A stretch of 64,000 nucleotides of DNA from Arachis hypogaea (GCF_003086295.3 NC_092053.1:118440445-118504444); one strand, 5' to 3'. Positions 23,327 through 33,690 are shown, counted from the first letter of the stretch. Numbers and translations: made by a program. Notes: generated by a model not told the origin, from the sequence alone.

Positions 23327-24244
23327 ATGAATTATTTAGAAAGTTTAGAATTAACAGAAGAATCTGATTATTATAGATTAACTGCTTTATTAGATAATGA
23401 AAAACAGGCTATTCTAAAAACAGAATTAAATCTCAAATCTAATGAAAACTTTAATAAACAAAATCTTTTAAAAGAAGTTTTTAATAGAAAAAATATAATA
23501 TACTATGGAAAAATTCAACTTGAAGCCCCTATAAAGATAAAATCCGCCAATGGAGAACTTGAAATAGCTTTGATAAATGATGAAGAATTGAGTAAACAGA
23601 TTGAGAAAATTAAGGATCAACAAAAAAGATCTAAAATTGGATGGATTCATATTAGTACTATACAAGTCTTAATCAAATCTACATATATGAAAGGAATTAA
23701 TTCACCAATAAGCTTAGCAATCTGTGACAAAAGAATTACTGATGACCCAATAGATCAAATAATCGGAATTGTTCATGGAAACTTGGCAAACGTAAATGTT
23801 AAATTCAATGCCCATCTTGGATATGCTATACCTTTATCAACTGAAAATCTTGGAAGATCTATAAGTTTGGCTTATAAATTTCACAAAAAGAATCTAATGG
23901 AACAAGATGATGAACCATTTTCAATTACATATGCAATAAATTATGCTTTAACAAATAGCCATCATAGTATAATATTTAAAAACAGAGAAAGAATTTATGT
24001 CGATGAATTATTTCAGAAAATTGTAAAAACAGAAATACCAAAATATAAAGCTATTGAAAACCCGGTTCTATTACTAAAAGAACTATCAGGAAAATTAGTT
24101 TCATCAAATTTTCAAATAAGAGAATCTAAAATTAATAGCCCTTTAAGTTTATCTAAGTTAAAGATTAAAGAAGAAAATTCTGAAATAAAAGAATTAGCAA
24201 AAAAGGTCGAAAAATTAAATGAAACCCTAAACACTAAACTATGA
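23327..24244 (+). CDS. 30K-superfamily movement protein (viral relic, open frame)
   Basis: A 305-codon open frame. The central region (GWIHISTIQVLIKSTY, then IVHGNLANVNVKFNAHLGY) matches the 30K movement-protein fold of caulimovirids, which form tubules through plasmodesmata for cell-to-cell spread. The C-terminus is a Lys/Glu-rich probable coiled coil, which in CaMV binds the virion-associated protein. The stop at 24242-24244 overlaps the next ATG (24241-24243) as ATGA, a sign of coupled translation. No disruption is visible, unlike the coat protein and pol genes. Confidence 0.87.
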   Translation: MNYLESLELTEESDYYRLTALLDNEKQAILKTELNLKSNENFNKQNLLKEVFNRKNIIYYGKIQLEAPIKIKSANGELEIALINDEELSKQIEKIKDQQKRSKIGWIHISTIQVLIKSTYMKGINSPISLAICDKRITDDPIDQIIGIVHGNLANVNVKFNAHLGYAIPLSTENLGRSISLAYKFHKKNLMEQDDEPFSITYAINYALTNSHHSIIFKNRERIYVDELFQKIVKTEIPKYKAIENPVLLLKELSGKLVSSNFQIRESKINSPLSLSKLKIKEENSEIKELAKKVEKLNETLNTKL

Positions 24245-24477
24245 CAATAAATAAAGAAGAAATATATGTAACTTATCAAGACAAGAAACAAGAGCTCTTT
24301 GAAAGAGAAAATCGTTTGAATTATTTACAGTTCTCTGAAATAAATCAAAGAGTATTTGAAGCTCTAAAGATAATCTATGACAAGTTGAAAAGAGAAGTTG
24401 AAGAGTTAGAAAAATTAATAGAATCTCTAGAAAATAGTGATGAATCGATGATAGAGTTCGCGGAAATTCTAAAATAA
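24241..24477 (+). CDS. Small viral ORF, 78 aa, coiled-coil-like
   Basis: Begins with the ATGA overlap at the movement-protein stop. It is rich in Glu, Lys and Leu with heptad-like spacing (DKLKREVEELEKLIESLEN), so a coiled coil is likely. It ends three bases before the next ATG. I recognise no family. By position it corresponds to the small ORF that soymoviruses have after the movement protein. Confidence 0.55.
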   Translation: MTINKEEIYVTYQDKKQELFERENRLNYLQFSEINQRVFEALKIIYDKLKREVEELEKLIESLENSDESMIEFAEILK

Positions 24478-24480
24478 ATA

Positions 24481-24672
24481 ATGAAGCATAAAAAGATTGA
24501 AAAACCAGAAAATAAAATAAAAAGAAAAAGGGCGGAAAAATTAAAAAGTAAAATAAAAGAGTATAAAAGGGAATTAAATAATCTTTAGATCGAAATTGAT
24601 GACCTTTTAATAAAAAGGATAGAAATAAGAATAAATATAAATAAGTTAGAATTAAACTTAAAAAATTTATAA
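24481..24672 (+). pseudogene. Small Lys-rich viral ORF with one stop
   Basis: ATG at 24481, three bases after the previous stop. The frame is very Lys-rich, has an in-frame TAG at 24586-24588, then stays open to TAA at 24670-24672, immediately before the ATG of the next ORF. The tight packing suggests that the 63-codon frame was once a real viral ORF. Function unknown. Confidence 0.45.
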
Positions 24673-24900
24673 ATGCCTGAAAAACCATATTATGACTTTA
24701 AAGAATTAAAGCTGTTGAAAGAAAAAATGGAGAATGAAGTCGAAAAATTAAAAAGATATTTAGAAACAGTAGAAAGTGTAGAAATAAAAGAAGTTTTTGA
24801 GGATTTGAGAAATTATATTAAAGAACAAGACAAACAGATAAAAGATTTTATATACAATAATCAATGCAAAAAAGAATATTATAAACTAAAACAAGATTGA
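24673..24900 (+). CDS. Small viral ORF, 75 aa, coiled-coil-like
   Basis: ATG follows directly on the preceding stop. The sequence is Lys/Glu/Leu-rich with heptad-like spacing (LKEKMENEVEKLKRYLETVE), resembling virion-associated or transmission-helper coiled coils of caulimovirids in composition only. It ends at TGA 24898-24900. No motif gives a firm function. Confidence 0.5.
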   Translation: MPEKPYYDFKELKLLKEKMENEVEKLKRYLETVESVEIKEVFEDLRNYIKEQDKQIKDFIYNNQCKKEYYKLKQD

Positions 24901-25154
24901 AAAATTATAAAAATGAAATCAGAATTATAAATATACATCAAGGACTAGTAATAAATAATCATATAACAAATACAAGAGAAATAGTAGAAATGGTCAATAC
25001 TTTAGATTATGAATTTGCAAATTATTTTTATCAAAATTCTTTAAATAAAGCACCACTAATTGAATCTATACAAATTATAAATTTATTCGAAGTAAAATAT
25101 GAAGAGTCAATAGAAATTTTGAAAAAGAAATTAAAAGAAAAGTCGACTATATAA
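24897..25154 (+). CDS. Small viral ORF without ATG, 85 codons
   Basis: Open frame that starts at TTG, overlaps the previous stop by four bases (TTGA) and ends at 25152-25154, four bases before the primer-binding site. It lacks a nearby in-frame ATG, so either the start codon was lost or it was reached by reinitiation or frameshifting. Product unrecognised. Confidence 0.4.
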   Translation: MKNYKNEIRIINIHQGLVINNHITNTREIVEMVNTLDYEFANYFYQNSLNKAPLIESIQIINLFEVKYEESIEILKKKLKEKSTI

Positions 25155-25157
25155 AAT

Positions 25158-25173
25158 TGGTATTAGAGCCAAG
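25158..25173 (+). other. Viral primer-binding site, tRNA-Met type
   Basis: TGGTATTAGAGCCAAG matches the complement of plant initiator tRNA-Met (TGGTATCAGAGC) with one C-to-T change in the first 12 bases. All caulimovirids prime minus-strand synthesis with this tRNA. Its place after the movement protein and small ORFs, not ahead of the movement protein, is the soymovirus-like trait of this copy. Confidence 0.82.
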
Positions 25174-25989
25174 TTAACGATTAAGGGTAACACTTTCTCT
25201 TTAAGCAACACTTTTAGTGATACGCTTTTAAATCAATATCAACCACAAAATAAAAAAACATCTTTAAAAAAAATTAAAATTGGCAACTTTACCAGAGTGT
25301 CCCATTTAAAAAACTCAAAAGATAGAGGTTACGTACCATCAGTACTTCGTCACGTCTAATATTTAACCATTTTTGGGAAGACAATAATGTTAGATCTTCT
25401 ATCATTTTTGTTGCATATAGATATCACCAAAATATTATTATTGTAGGCCCTGATATTTAATAGAGGGGACGGAATTAAATAATATATAATAGTCTGCTAT
25501 ACTTATTGGAGTCCACTGATCATGGTTTGAATTCAAAACAACACATTAAATTTAGTTAATTAAGACCTTTGGTATGCTTATCGTCGGGTAGCATATATCT
25601 TATTAAATTTATGGATCTTATATAATTAAATACATTAAATATAAAAAAATAAAAAAATAATTATATTATTAAAATATACTCTTAAAACACATAATTACTA
25701 AACGTTAATTTTTTTCATAACCTGAAATAAGTCGTCAAGACAGTGCAAGCATATAGAGAAATAAAGAGAAAGAATATACAGTGAAGGCATAAAAGTTCAG
25801 TTAATGAGCCTTAAAAGCACTCGCAGGAACTAAAGAAACTGTCGCGCCAAACTAAGCTCTACATTTAAAGCAGAGCAACGTTTCAAATTTTAAAAAATCA
25901 ACAAAGGGTCACCTGTATGAGCTACCTCAAAGAAAATATCCAATAAAGACAAAGTTGCTCATGCTCGAGTACGACCTACAAAAAGACCG
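25174..25989. other. AT-rich flank right of the viral block
   Basis: No convincing gene. The first 150 bases may still be viral non-coding sequence or may belong to another repeat, since TTAAGGGTAACACTTTCTC resembles the inverse of 6490-6512. The rest is low-complexity AT-rich DNA. Confidence 0.4.
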
Positions 25990-26475
25990 AAGCACGAGCA
26001 GGTGTACTGTTCATACCATGTCCCAAGCTATTACCTGGACCCAATATGGCGAAAGGGCCGACCTCCAGAGAAGGCTCTCCAAACCTCTAGCCGACCTCTT
26101 TTAAGAGGTCGGACACTATCCAGAAGAGATCTAGTCAAGGCTACCGCTTTTAGAAAGGCGGTGTCCAAGAAGATAAGATCTCAACAAGACTCCCAAAAGA
26201 TATAAGATAAGATAAGATTATCACACTCAGGGAAACCACCGTTCTCTATTATAAATACATTGGAGCCCCCGGGTATAACTCGCGTTCTATTCTACTAAAA
26301 GGTCTGCCTAAAACCCTTGCTAACTTAAACATCGGAGTCTCTTGCAGGTACCAACCCCCAACCTCCTCACGAACTCAGAAGCGGCACCTCAACGCCAACA
26401 AGTCTGACACTGCCACTTGAAGGAATCCATACTCCACGATTCAGACCCGACTCAACGTTTCAAGTAATCCTCGGA
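25990..26475 (+). repeat. Probable LTR remnant with TATA box
   Basis: The stretch has the look of a plant LTR promoter and R/U5 region: a palindromic Lys-codon-like GATAAGATAAG run, TATAAATAC at about 26250, a cytosine-rich stretch, and a GC-rich tail. No partner LTR or clear TG/CA termini were found. Ty3 origin is likely but unproven. Confidence 0.4.
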
Positions 26476-26489
26476 ACAGTTACCATCAT

Positions 26490-27621
26490 CCTTTACACCA
26501 TTCAAGTGGGTAAAATTCATATCTCTTAACTTTTTTATTCCACTTGAATATGGCTTGTTAGAAACGGATGGTCAACTTAGGATGCTTTGTGAGTTTAAGA
26601 GCAAAAAGGAGATGGTTAGTAGTTAGAAACACGATTCTCAGTGCATTATGGTTGAGAGATCAAGGTTGAAATGCAAATGTTGTTGTAAAGCTCAATTGCT
26701 TGGGTCCAGGAGGATGTCTGTGTGCTTAAGTGAGAATTCTAAGAGCTTGTCACCCAATGGAAATTGTAATGATCAACTTGAAGATGGGTGTAAGAACAAA
26801 GTTTGGGATCCCAGCATATGTGATGAGGATCAATTTTGGGAGCTCCGAGCTTGTGGAAAACTTCATCAAAACTTGGTGAAATTGGTTGGAAATTCTAACA
26901 ATCACTTGAAGACCAAGCATTGGTGGAAGTTCAAGGATGAATTCAAGAACAAGCCACCTTGATGAGAGCTCATCAAAATGTCCAACTTAAGGATAATAAA
27001 TAAAAGTGTTAGGTGGGAGATACCCCACCATGGTAAACTCTTTTCATTTTTTCTCTTTTGTATATATTGGTAAATAAGTTTAATTTCATGTTTGGTTTGG
27101 TTGGTTGAGTTTATTTGGTAGTCTAGTATCTTGAATAAGGTTTGGTAGTGTTTACGTGACTGTTTGGATGTTTGGAATGCTTGGTTTGGTGCAAGAAGTT
27201 GAAAAATTTTGAAAAACAGAGCACTTTATCATGCATACGCGTGACCCCACAATTCCAAACAATCCCGCGTACGCAGCCATATCACGTGTGCGCATCATGC
27301 GTTTTTTGGCCCAAGATGCATGCACGGTCACTTCTCGCGTACGCATCGCACCCAGGCAGAGAGCACCCTTTGCCACCCAGCTTCTCGCGTACGCACGTCA
27401 CATCCCGTTTCCTTAAGTCACCCGTACGCGTGACCCCCTGTCCTGTTTCACACACTTCTTTTCTTCTCTTCTCTTCATTTCTTTTCTCTTCTTTTCTCTT
27501 CTTTCTTTCCTTCAACCATCATCCACCATCATCTCGTTTAGTTAGTTAGTTAGTTAGTTGGTTGGTTAGTTTAGTTTTCTGTTTAATTTTCTGTTTTGGT
27601 GCTAAGTGTTGGACGGTTATT
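26490..27621 (+). mobile_element. Fragment of the non-autonomous LTR element family
   Basis: Plus-strand piece homologous to internal parts of the elements at 44127-52440 and 53364-60722. It has the C-terminal part of their private ORF and then the same 3' untranslated sequence (TGGGAGATACCCCACCATGG near 27020) and an ACGCG-rich patch (27235-27430). It is cut at the right by the CACTA-like element at 27622. It is older and more decayed than the other two copies. Confidence 0.8.
26540..26962 (+). pseudogene. C-terminal part of the private ORF (third copy)
   Basis: The open frame reads EYGLLETDGQLRMLC near 26545, is stopped by TAG at 26624-26626, and then continues from ATG 26648 to TGA 26960-26962. 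It shares with the other copies the signature DGC..KVWDP and the terminal TKHWWKFKDEFKNKPP. The strong match in exactly these blocks, with loose sequence in between, suggests that the C-terminal region was constrained while the family was active. Function unknown; no gag, protease or pol motif is present. Confidence 0.75.
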
Positions 27622-28850
27622 CACTACAAGAAAGTATTAGAATAGCGACCGAAAAAATTGGTTGCTAATAGCGACCGATTTAGCGACCGATATAGAATTT
27701 CTAGGACCAAAAAAATATTGGTCGCTAAATCGGTCACTAATAGCAAACGAATTAGCGACTGATAAAGTTATAATACAACCAGAATAAAGCTGGTCACTAA
27801 AATCGGTCGCTGTTTTTTAATTTAGTGCCAAATTAGCAACCAAAACAGAAAGTAACGTCTTTGGAACTGTTAGTCACAAAATCGGTTGCTATTTTTATTT
27901 TAGCGACCGATTTTGCAACTGATAGTGAAATAGGGTGAATAACTGTTTGGTCGCTAATTCGGTCGCTAAATAACTGGTCACTAAATCGGTTGCTAATTGT
28001 TAAGTTAGCAACTAATTTTAGTGACTCACAAAAGCAGTCACTTAGCCACCGAATTAGCGACCAATTAGTCTTATACGACCAAAATAAAATTAGTCGCTAA
28101 ATCGGTTGCTATTTTTTAATTTAGCGACTGAATTAGCAACCAAAACAAAGGAAAGAATGTCTTTAGGACTCTTGGTCACATAATCAGTCGCTATTTTCAA
28201 ATGTAGCGACCGATTTTGCAACCAATCAATAAGTAAATAAATAAAAATTGGTTGGTTACTAATTTCCGGTCATAAAATGGTCGCTAATTTAAAAAAAAAA
28301 TATTATATGAAATACCTTAGTTAGTACCCCTCCCTGGTTTCATCCCAATTCACCTATTACATTTTATCTCATAAATTAAACCCTAATTCGTGTCTTCTCC
28401 ATTTCTCCTCAGTTCACTCCACTGCCGTCGCGCTGTCTTCGCTCTACTGCCGCTATGCCGTCTTCGCTCTACTGCCGCTATGTCCATCGTCTCTCCGTCA
28501 CACTCGCGTCGCCGTCACACTCGTGTCACCGTTGCTCTGTCCTTCAGTTACTCTCTCTCTTTCTCTTTGCTCAGTTTCATTCTTCAACTCTAAAACCTCC
28601 ATTGATGATTGACCTAAAACTCATCAATTTGAGAATTCAGTGCCGTCTTTCAACCTTCACGGATGAACTACAACTGAGTTCAACTTCTCATTGTTGCATT
28701 ATGAAGAGGCTCTTCTGCTGATTTGAAATGTGAATTTTTTCATCGAAGCTCTTTTTATTGCAAATTGTTCTTTATTTTATGGTTACTGAAATATATAATG
28801 CAACAATTTAGAAGGTCTGTGACTACTATGAACTTTGTTATTTTGTGCAG

Positions 28851-28982
28851 GCAAACCAGGAGACAAGGAGACAGTTCAGAAGGTCTGTGACATAGTCAAG
28901 AAGCAATTGGCACTGCCAGAGGGTTCAAGTGTCACTGGAGAGTCCAAGTTTGCTGCCTTTGGAGCTGATTCTCTTTACACAG
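28851..28982 (+). pseudogene. Captured acyl carrier protein exon
   Basis: After a TTTTGTGCAG splice-acceptor-like sequence, the frame reads [14 protein letters not shown] and then [11 protein letters not shown]. This matches plastid acyl carrier protein, where the Ser in GADSL carries the phosphopantetheine arm. Only about 44 codons are present, flanked by non-coding sequence, so this is a gene fragment carried by the CACTA-like element and not a working gene. Identification rests on the conserved core; the plastid type is likely. Confidence 0.8.
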
Positions 28983-29470
28983 TATTTTCACATTTTCTTA
29001 AACTTCATCTCTGAATTTATAATAATCGCCATTCTTGATTGTATCTTTCATCTATGCATGTCTTTGTTGAAAATTTTATATGTTATCAGTCCTTTTCATG
29101 GTACTCTCTCTCATTATGGAGGGATGAAAGGTTCTTTATACATTAAAATTAATATAATGTATAAAAAGTATTAAATCAGTTATTCAATTGCTGCTAGTTA
29201 TGGTGTTAGAAGATCAAGATATGTTATGTAGATCCTTATCCAGATATGTTTATGTAAAAGGAGTCATTTTTTGTTTTTTCATGATTGAAGTTTTGCAATT
29301 GAATATGGCCAATGTGCTTTTGGAGAAAGGGAGGATCAACGCAGTGCATGTGCTTTTGGAGAAAGGGATTGATTTATGTGCAGATACTATTAATGCAATG
29401 TATTAGGAGAATAAATTATTTTTTAAGCTGTGTGATGTGTTTTTCGATAATTATGATTTCAGTGTGATTT

Positions 29471-29756
29471 TCAACACATTGTTTGGTCTTAGCACAAGCT
29501 TTTGGATGGCAATTCTCATGAGATTTCTTCTTGGAAGTCTAAATGGTTTGCTACTTTGCTTGGACCTGTCATGGTATCTTTCTTTACAATAATTTCTACT
29601 TTGATAATTTGACATGTTGAAAAATTAATCTACAATGAGGTAGGAAATAATTAAAACTTTTATCATTTAAACTTCCACTGACATGCTCTCTTTCTAACAG
29701 GCCTATGTTACTGAAAATTTCCGAGAAGAACACCAATCTCTTGGACTTTCAACTGT
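29471..29756 (+). pseudogene. Captured ZIFL-type MFS transporter exons
   Basis: Two exon-like pieces separated by an intron. The first (29471-29572) reads NTLFGLSTSFWMAI and RFLLGSLNGLL, then has an 8-bp insertion-like disruption before the GT donor. The second (29701-29755) follows an AACAG acceptor, reads FREEHQSLGLST and is followed by a GTAAGA donor. Both match consecutive exons of ZINC INDUCED FACILITATOR-LIKE major-facilitator transporters. Introns are kept, so capture was at DNA level and not by retroposition. Confidence 0.8.
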
Positions 29757-30225
29757 AAGATCCTCACAATTCTTTCGTCTATGAATAACTTTCTTTTCAG
29801 ATTAAAATTTGTGTCCAATAATATTTCTCATTTTAAAGTTTTAATGTAGTATTAGTTAATTGCTTCTAATGTTGTCCTTACTGTGTTGATCTCCATCAAC
29901 TTGTAATAATAATTTAACAATTTACTAAGCATTACATGTGTTACAACAACCCTTAATTCCCTTACATTTTGAAGTTTCGGTATTTTTAGAATACATACGA
30001 AAATTTAGGTTTAAATTTATGTAGTTTTGAATCTACCAAAATTTAAAACGTAAACTATTAGAGTTGCTTTTATTGTACGGAGGAAGTATCAATTTTGAGT
30101 TTTGAGATTTTTCAACAATGTACCTTGATCATGCATGTGCTTCAAATTTATGTGTAGTTCATTGTGTAACACCCTAATATTCAACTCCTTATACTCGAGT
30201 CATAAGTCAATGATATTACGGTAGT

Positions 30226-32033
30226 TGGTGCACGAAATTGTGATGTCCAGGCTCAAGCAATCCCTGGCAACGTGAGCAACTTGGTACGCGTAATCGTGAT
30301 TATGCTTTAATTATGTAAAATTCATGGCTCTTTCTTTCCCTGGTAATGGCGCCAAGAACATAGTGCCAATACCATAGTTCACAACTTCGATACAACTAAC
30401 CAGCAAGTGCACTGGGTCGTCCAAGTAATACCTTACGTGAGTAAGGGTCGAATCCCACGGAGATTGTTGGTATGAAGCAAGCTATGGTCACCTTGCAAAT
30501 CTCAGTTAGGCAGATATAAATTGATAATGATGTTTTCGAATAATATATAATAAAATAGGGATAGAGGTACTTATGTAAATCATTGGTAGGAATTTCAGAT
30601 AAGCGAATGGAGATGCTTTTCGTTCCTCTGAACCTCTGCTTTCCTGCTATCTTCATCCAATCAGTCTTACTCCTTTCCATGGCTGGCTTTATGTGATACA
30701 TCACCACTGTCAATGGCTACTTTCGGTCATCTCACGGGAAAATGATCCAATGCCCTGTCACGGCACGGCTAATCGTCTAGAGGCATCACCCTTGTCAATG
30801 GCTTCATCTTATTCTCTCAGTGAATAATATGCTCACGCACCCTGTCACGGCACGGCTATTCATCTGTCGGTTCTCGATCATGCCGGAATAGGATTTACTA
30901 TCCTTTTGCGTCTGTCACTAACGCCCTGCAATCGCGAGTTCGGAGCTCGTCACAGTCATTCAATCATTGAATCCTACTCGGAATACCACAGACAAGGTTT
31001 AGACCTTCCGGATTCTCTTGAATGCCGCCATCATTCTAACTTACGCCACGAAGATTCTGGTTAGGAGATCTAAGAGATATTCATTCTAGCTTATTTCATG
31101 TAGAACGGAAGTGTTTGTCAGGCACGCGTTCATAAGGGAGAAGGATGATGAGCGTCACACATAATCATCACCTTCATCACGTTCTTGGGTGCAAATGGAT
31201 ATCTTAGAAGAGAAATAAGAAGAATTGAATAGAAAACAGTAGTACTTTGCATTAATCTTTGAGGAACAGCAGAGCTCCACACCTTAATCTATGGAGTGTA
31301 GAAACTCTACCATTGAAAATACATAAGTGAGAGGTCCAGGCATGGCCGAGATGGCCAGCCCCCTAAAACGTGATCAAAGGATCATAAGGTAATCCAAAGA
31401 TACCTAATACAATAGTAAAAGGTCCTATTTATAATAAACTAGCTACTAGGGTTTACATGAGTAAGTAATTGATGTATAAATCCACTTCCTGGGCCCACTT
31501 GGTGTGTGTTTGGGCTGAGCCTGAGTGTTGCACGTGTAGAGGTCCTTCTTGGAGTTGAACGCCAGCTTTTGTGCCAGTTTGGGCGTTCAACTCTGGTTTT
31601 GGCTCCTTTTCTGGCGCTGGACGCCAGATTTGGGTAGAAAGTTGGCGTTGAACGCCAGTTTACGTCATCTATTCTTGGCTAAAGTATGGACTATTATATA
31701 TTGCTGGAAAGCTCTGGATGTCTAATTTCCAACGCAATTGAAAGCGCGCCATTTCGAGTTCTGTAGCTCCAGAAAATCCACTTTGAGTGCAGGGAGGTCA
31801 GAATCCAACAGCATCAGCAGTCCTTCTTCAACCTCTGAATCAGATTTTTGCTCAAGTCCCTCAATTTCAGCCAGAAAATACCTGAAATCACAGAAAAACA
31901 CACAAACTCATAGTAAAGTCCAGAAATGTGAATTTAACATAAAAACTAATGAAAACATCCCTAAAAGTAACTAGATCCTACTAAAAACATACTAAAAACA
32001 ATGCCAAAAAGCGTATAAATTATCCGCTCATCA
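30226..32033 (-). mobile_element. Solo LTR, 1808 bp, with GTAGT target duplication
   Basis: On the minus strand it starts TGATGAGCGGATAATTTATA and ends TTTCGTGCACCA. It is flanked by perfect 5-bp duplications GTAGT (30221-30225 and 32034-32038). No internal region or second LTR is present, so it is a solo LTR left by LTR-LTR recombination. It resembles an abundant legume Ty3 LTR of the Athila/Tat type, judged from memory. Near its 3' end it carries two sequences resembling a tRNA-Asp primer site (30337-30354 and about 30261-30271). Confidence 0.85.
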
Positions 32034-32747
32034 GTAGTACGACTCTCAGGTAGATTTTTAATATATAATTATAAGTAAAATTGAAGGGAGTATTAATCGA
32101 GAAGCCTGAAATTGAGTAAAATAAAATCGCAAAGTCGTATCGCTCACGTATCGATAACTTAAAGATAAAGCGTGAAGTCGAAGGCGATACACAAATAAAG
32201 GCATCAAGGAGAGTAAGAGAAGGACAGTATATAGATATATAACATAAGTAAATAGCCACTAGTTGCGACCCGCAAAGTTTAGGCTGGCTAGGATACAGTA
32301 TGAAAGTAGTTGACAACAGTATTTCCTAATCTCTCCCAAACGAAACATATAAGAGCCTCTATAGGTAAGTTCAAAAGAGTTCAATACATAATATAAGCGT
32401 TTCAAAACAAAGGTGGAGAGATTCTAAGCAAAATATAAAGTAGAGAATATAAAGATCTTCACAGTCTCTCAGATGAACCATAGCTCACTTCTAAACACCT
32501 GGACCTGTATCTGAAAAACAAGAGATATATACGGAATGAGAACTCCCGACCTATGGGCTCCCAATATGGTAAAAGTGCCAAATAAATACAATGCATTGTA
32601 ATAAAAACTCACTAAGCATCCTAAACTTCATTTCACCCAATATTCATCCTATGTTCTCGTTAATCCATGAATAGGCAACTGTCATAAGCCAAACCATCAC
32701 CAGTTATTTTGTCTCAGCAATTCTATATCAATACTTCATATCCTCAC

Positions 32748-33690
32748 CTGGAGCAAGTGAAATCACTTCAATACGTCTATCCAGGGAGCTCATATGATCT
32801 CATTATCAACCTGGAGCAAGTGAAATCACTTCACTGCGTCTATCCAGGGAACTCAAATTATCTCATTCAATAATCATCATTTTAAATTAATCATATCATT
32901 ATTTCATTTCAACAAGAACAGCCCTCAGCGTCAACTGACACCAGCATGAGGGACCTCTCAATTGTACAAACACAATCAATACAGACAAGTAATACACAAT
33001 TAAGGTACAAGTAGAACAGATAGCATATAGTCAGGTAACATAGCATATATAATATAACAATTCAAACAAATAGACAAACCCAAACAATTCAAATATATAC
33101 AAATGATGTATGCCTACCCTATGGCTGATGAGTCTCATCTGTCGGTTATAAAGCCAACCCGACAAGTCCTGGTAGCTAACCATTGGACTGTCCCTCTGTC
33201 GTGCATCCCCAACTCGAGTTATTCACAATCATAATCATAATCACACAACACCCACACTAGTGTTTATCCACGGGGGCAAGCTCATCCGAAACTTTCACAG
33301 TGTCCGGCCACACTTACGACATAGGGTCAGCAGAATCTCGGATCTCAACCTGGAGCAAGTGGAGCCGACCCACTGCATCTACCCAAGGAAATCCGAGACT
33401 CAGATAGTTTCAATCTCAAATCATACTGCGTCTACCCCAGGAGTCTCAAAACTAAACCCGGAGCAAGTGGAATCACTCCACTGCATCTACCCAGGCAGGT
33501 ATGTCTCACCACATCTCGGAGCAAGTGGATCAATGCCACTGCATCTACCCAAGCAGGTATATCTCACCACATCTTGTAGCAAGTGGGACGAAACCACAAC
33601 CCTTGCGTCTACTCGGGGAGCCTCTATACTAACCAACCTGGAGCAAGTGGGGCGCAACCACAACCCTTGCATCTACCCAGGAGGTACGTT
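32748..33690 (+). repeat. Degenerate GGAGCAAGTGG repeat array in LTR
   Basis: At least six units containing GGAGCAAGTGG or GAGCAAGTGA, a short spacer, CCACTGC or CACTGC and ATCTACCCAGG, near 32750, 32811, 33350, 33460, 33518 and 33640. The other Ty3 LTRs in the window carry a single related unit (for example near 9500), so the array grew in this lineage. Confidence 0.7.

Larger units (their letters stand above)
19630..25173 (+). mobile_element. Endogenous pararetrovirus, right block
   Basis: Continuation of the viral copy after the Ty3 insertion: protease, RT, RNase H, transactivator-like ORF, 35S-like promoter, movement protein, four small ORFs and primer-binding site. With the left block it adds up to about 7.3 kb, close to a full caulimovirid genome (roughly 7-8 kb). 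A linear copy that ends at the primer site and begins just beyond it fits capture of viral DNA opened near its minus-strand discontinuity. Gene order, with the primer site after the movement protein, recalls soymoviruses. The right edge may lie up to about 150 bp farther on. Confidence 0.88.
27622..30164 (+). mobile_element. Truncated CACTA-like element with captured exons
   Basis: Begins with the CACTACAAGAAA terminus of plant CACTA (En/Spm) transposons, followed to about 28290 by dozens of subterminal repeats built on TAGCGACCGA and its complement. A CT-rich and GC-rich segment (28390-28600) holds about two and a half copies of a 25-bp tandem repeat. Exon-like pieces of two unrelated host genes follow. 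The opposite terminus (CTTGTAGTG) was not found before the LTR that starts at 30165, so the right end is lost. No transposase was seen. Confidence 0.75.

Noticed and set aside
30446..30460. GGGTCGAATCCC resembling a tRNA B box, as for a SINE or tRNA gene
   Set aside because: No A box at proper spacing and no cloverleaf can be formed; it lies within a well-bounded solo LTR.
32748..33690. Regularly spaced repeats that might suggest a CRISPR array
   Set aside because: The context is a eukaryotic LTR, the units are degenerate and the spacers are related to each other.
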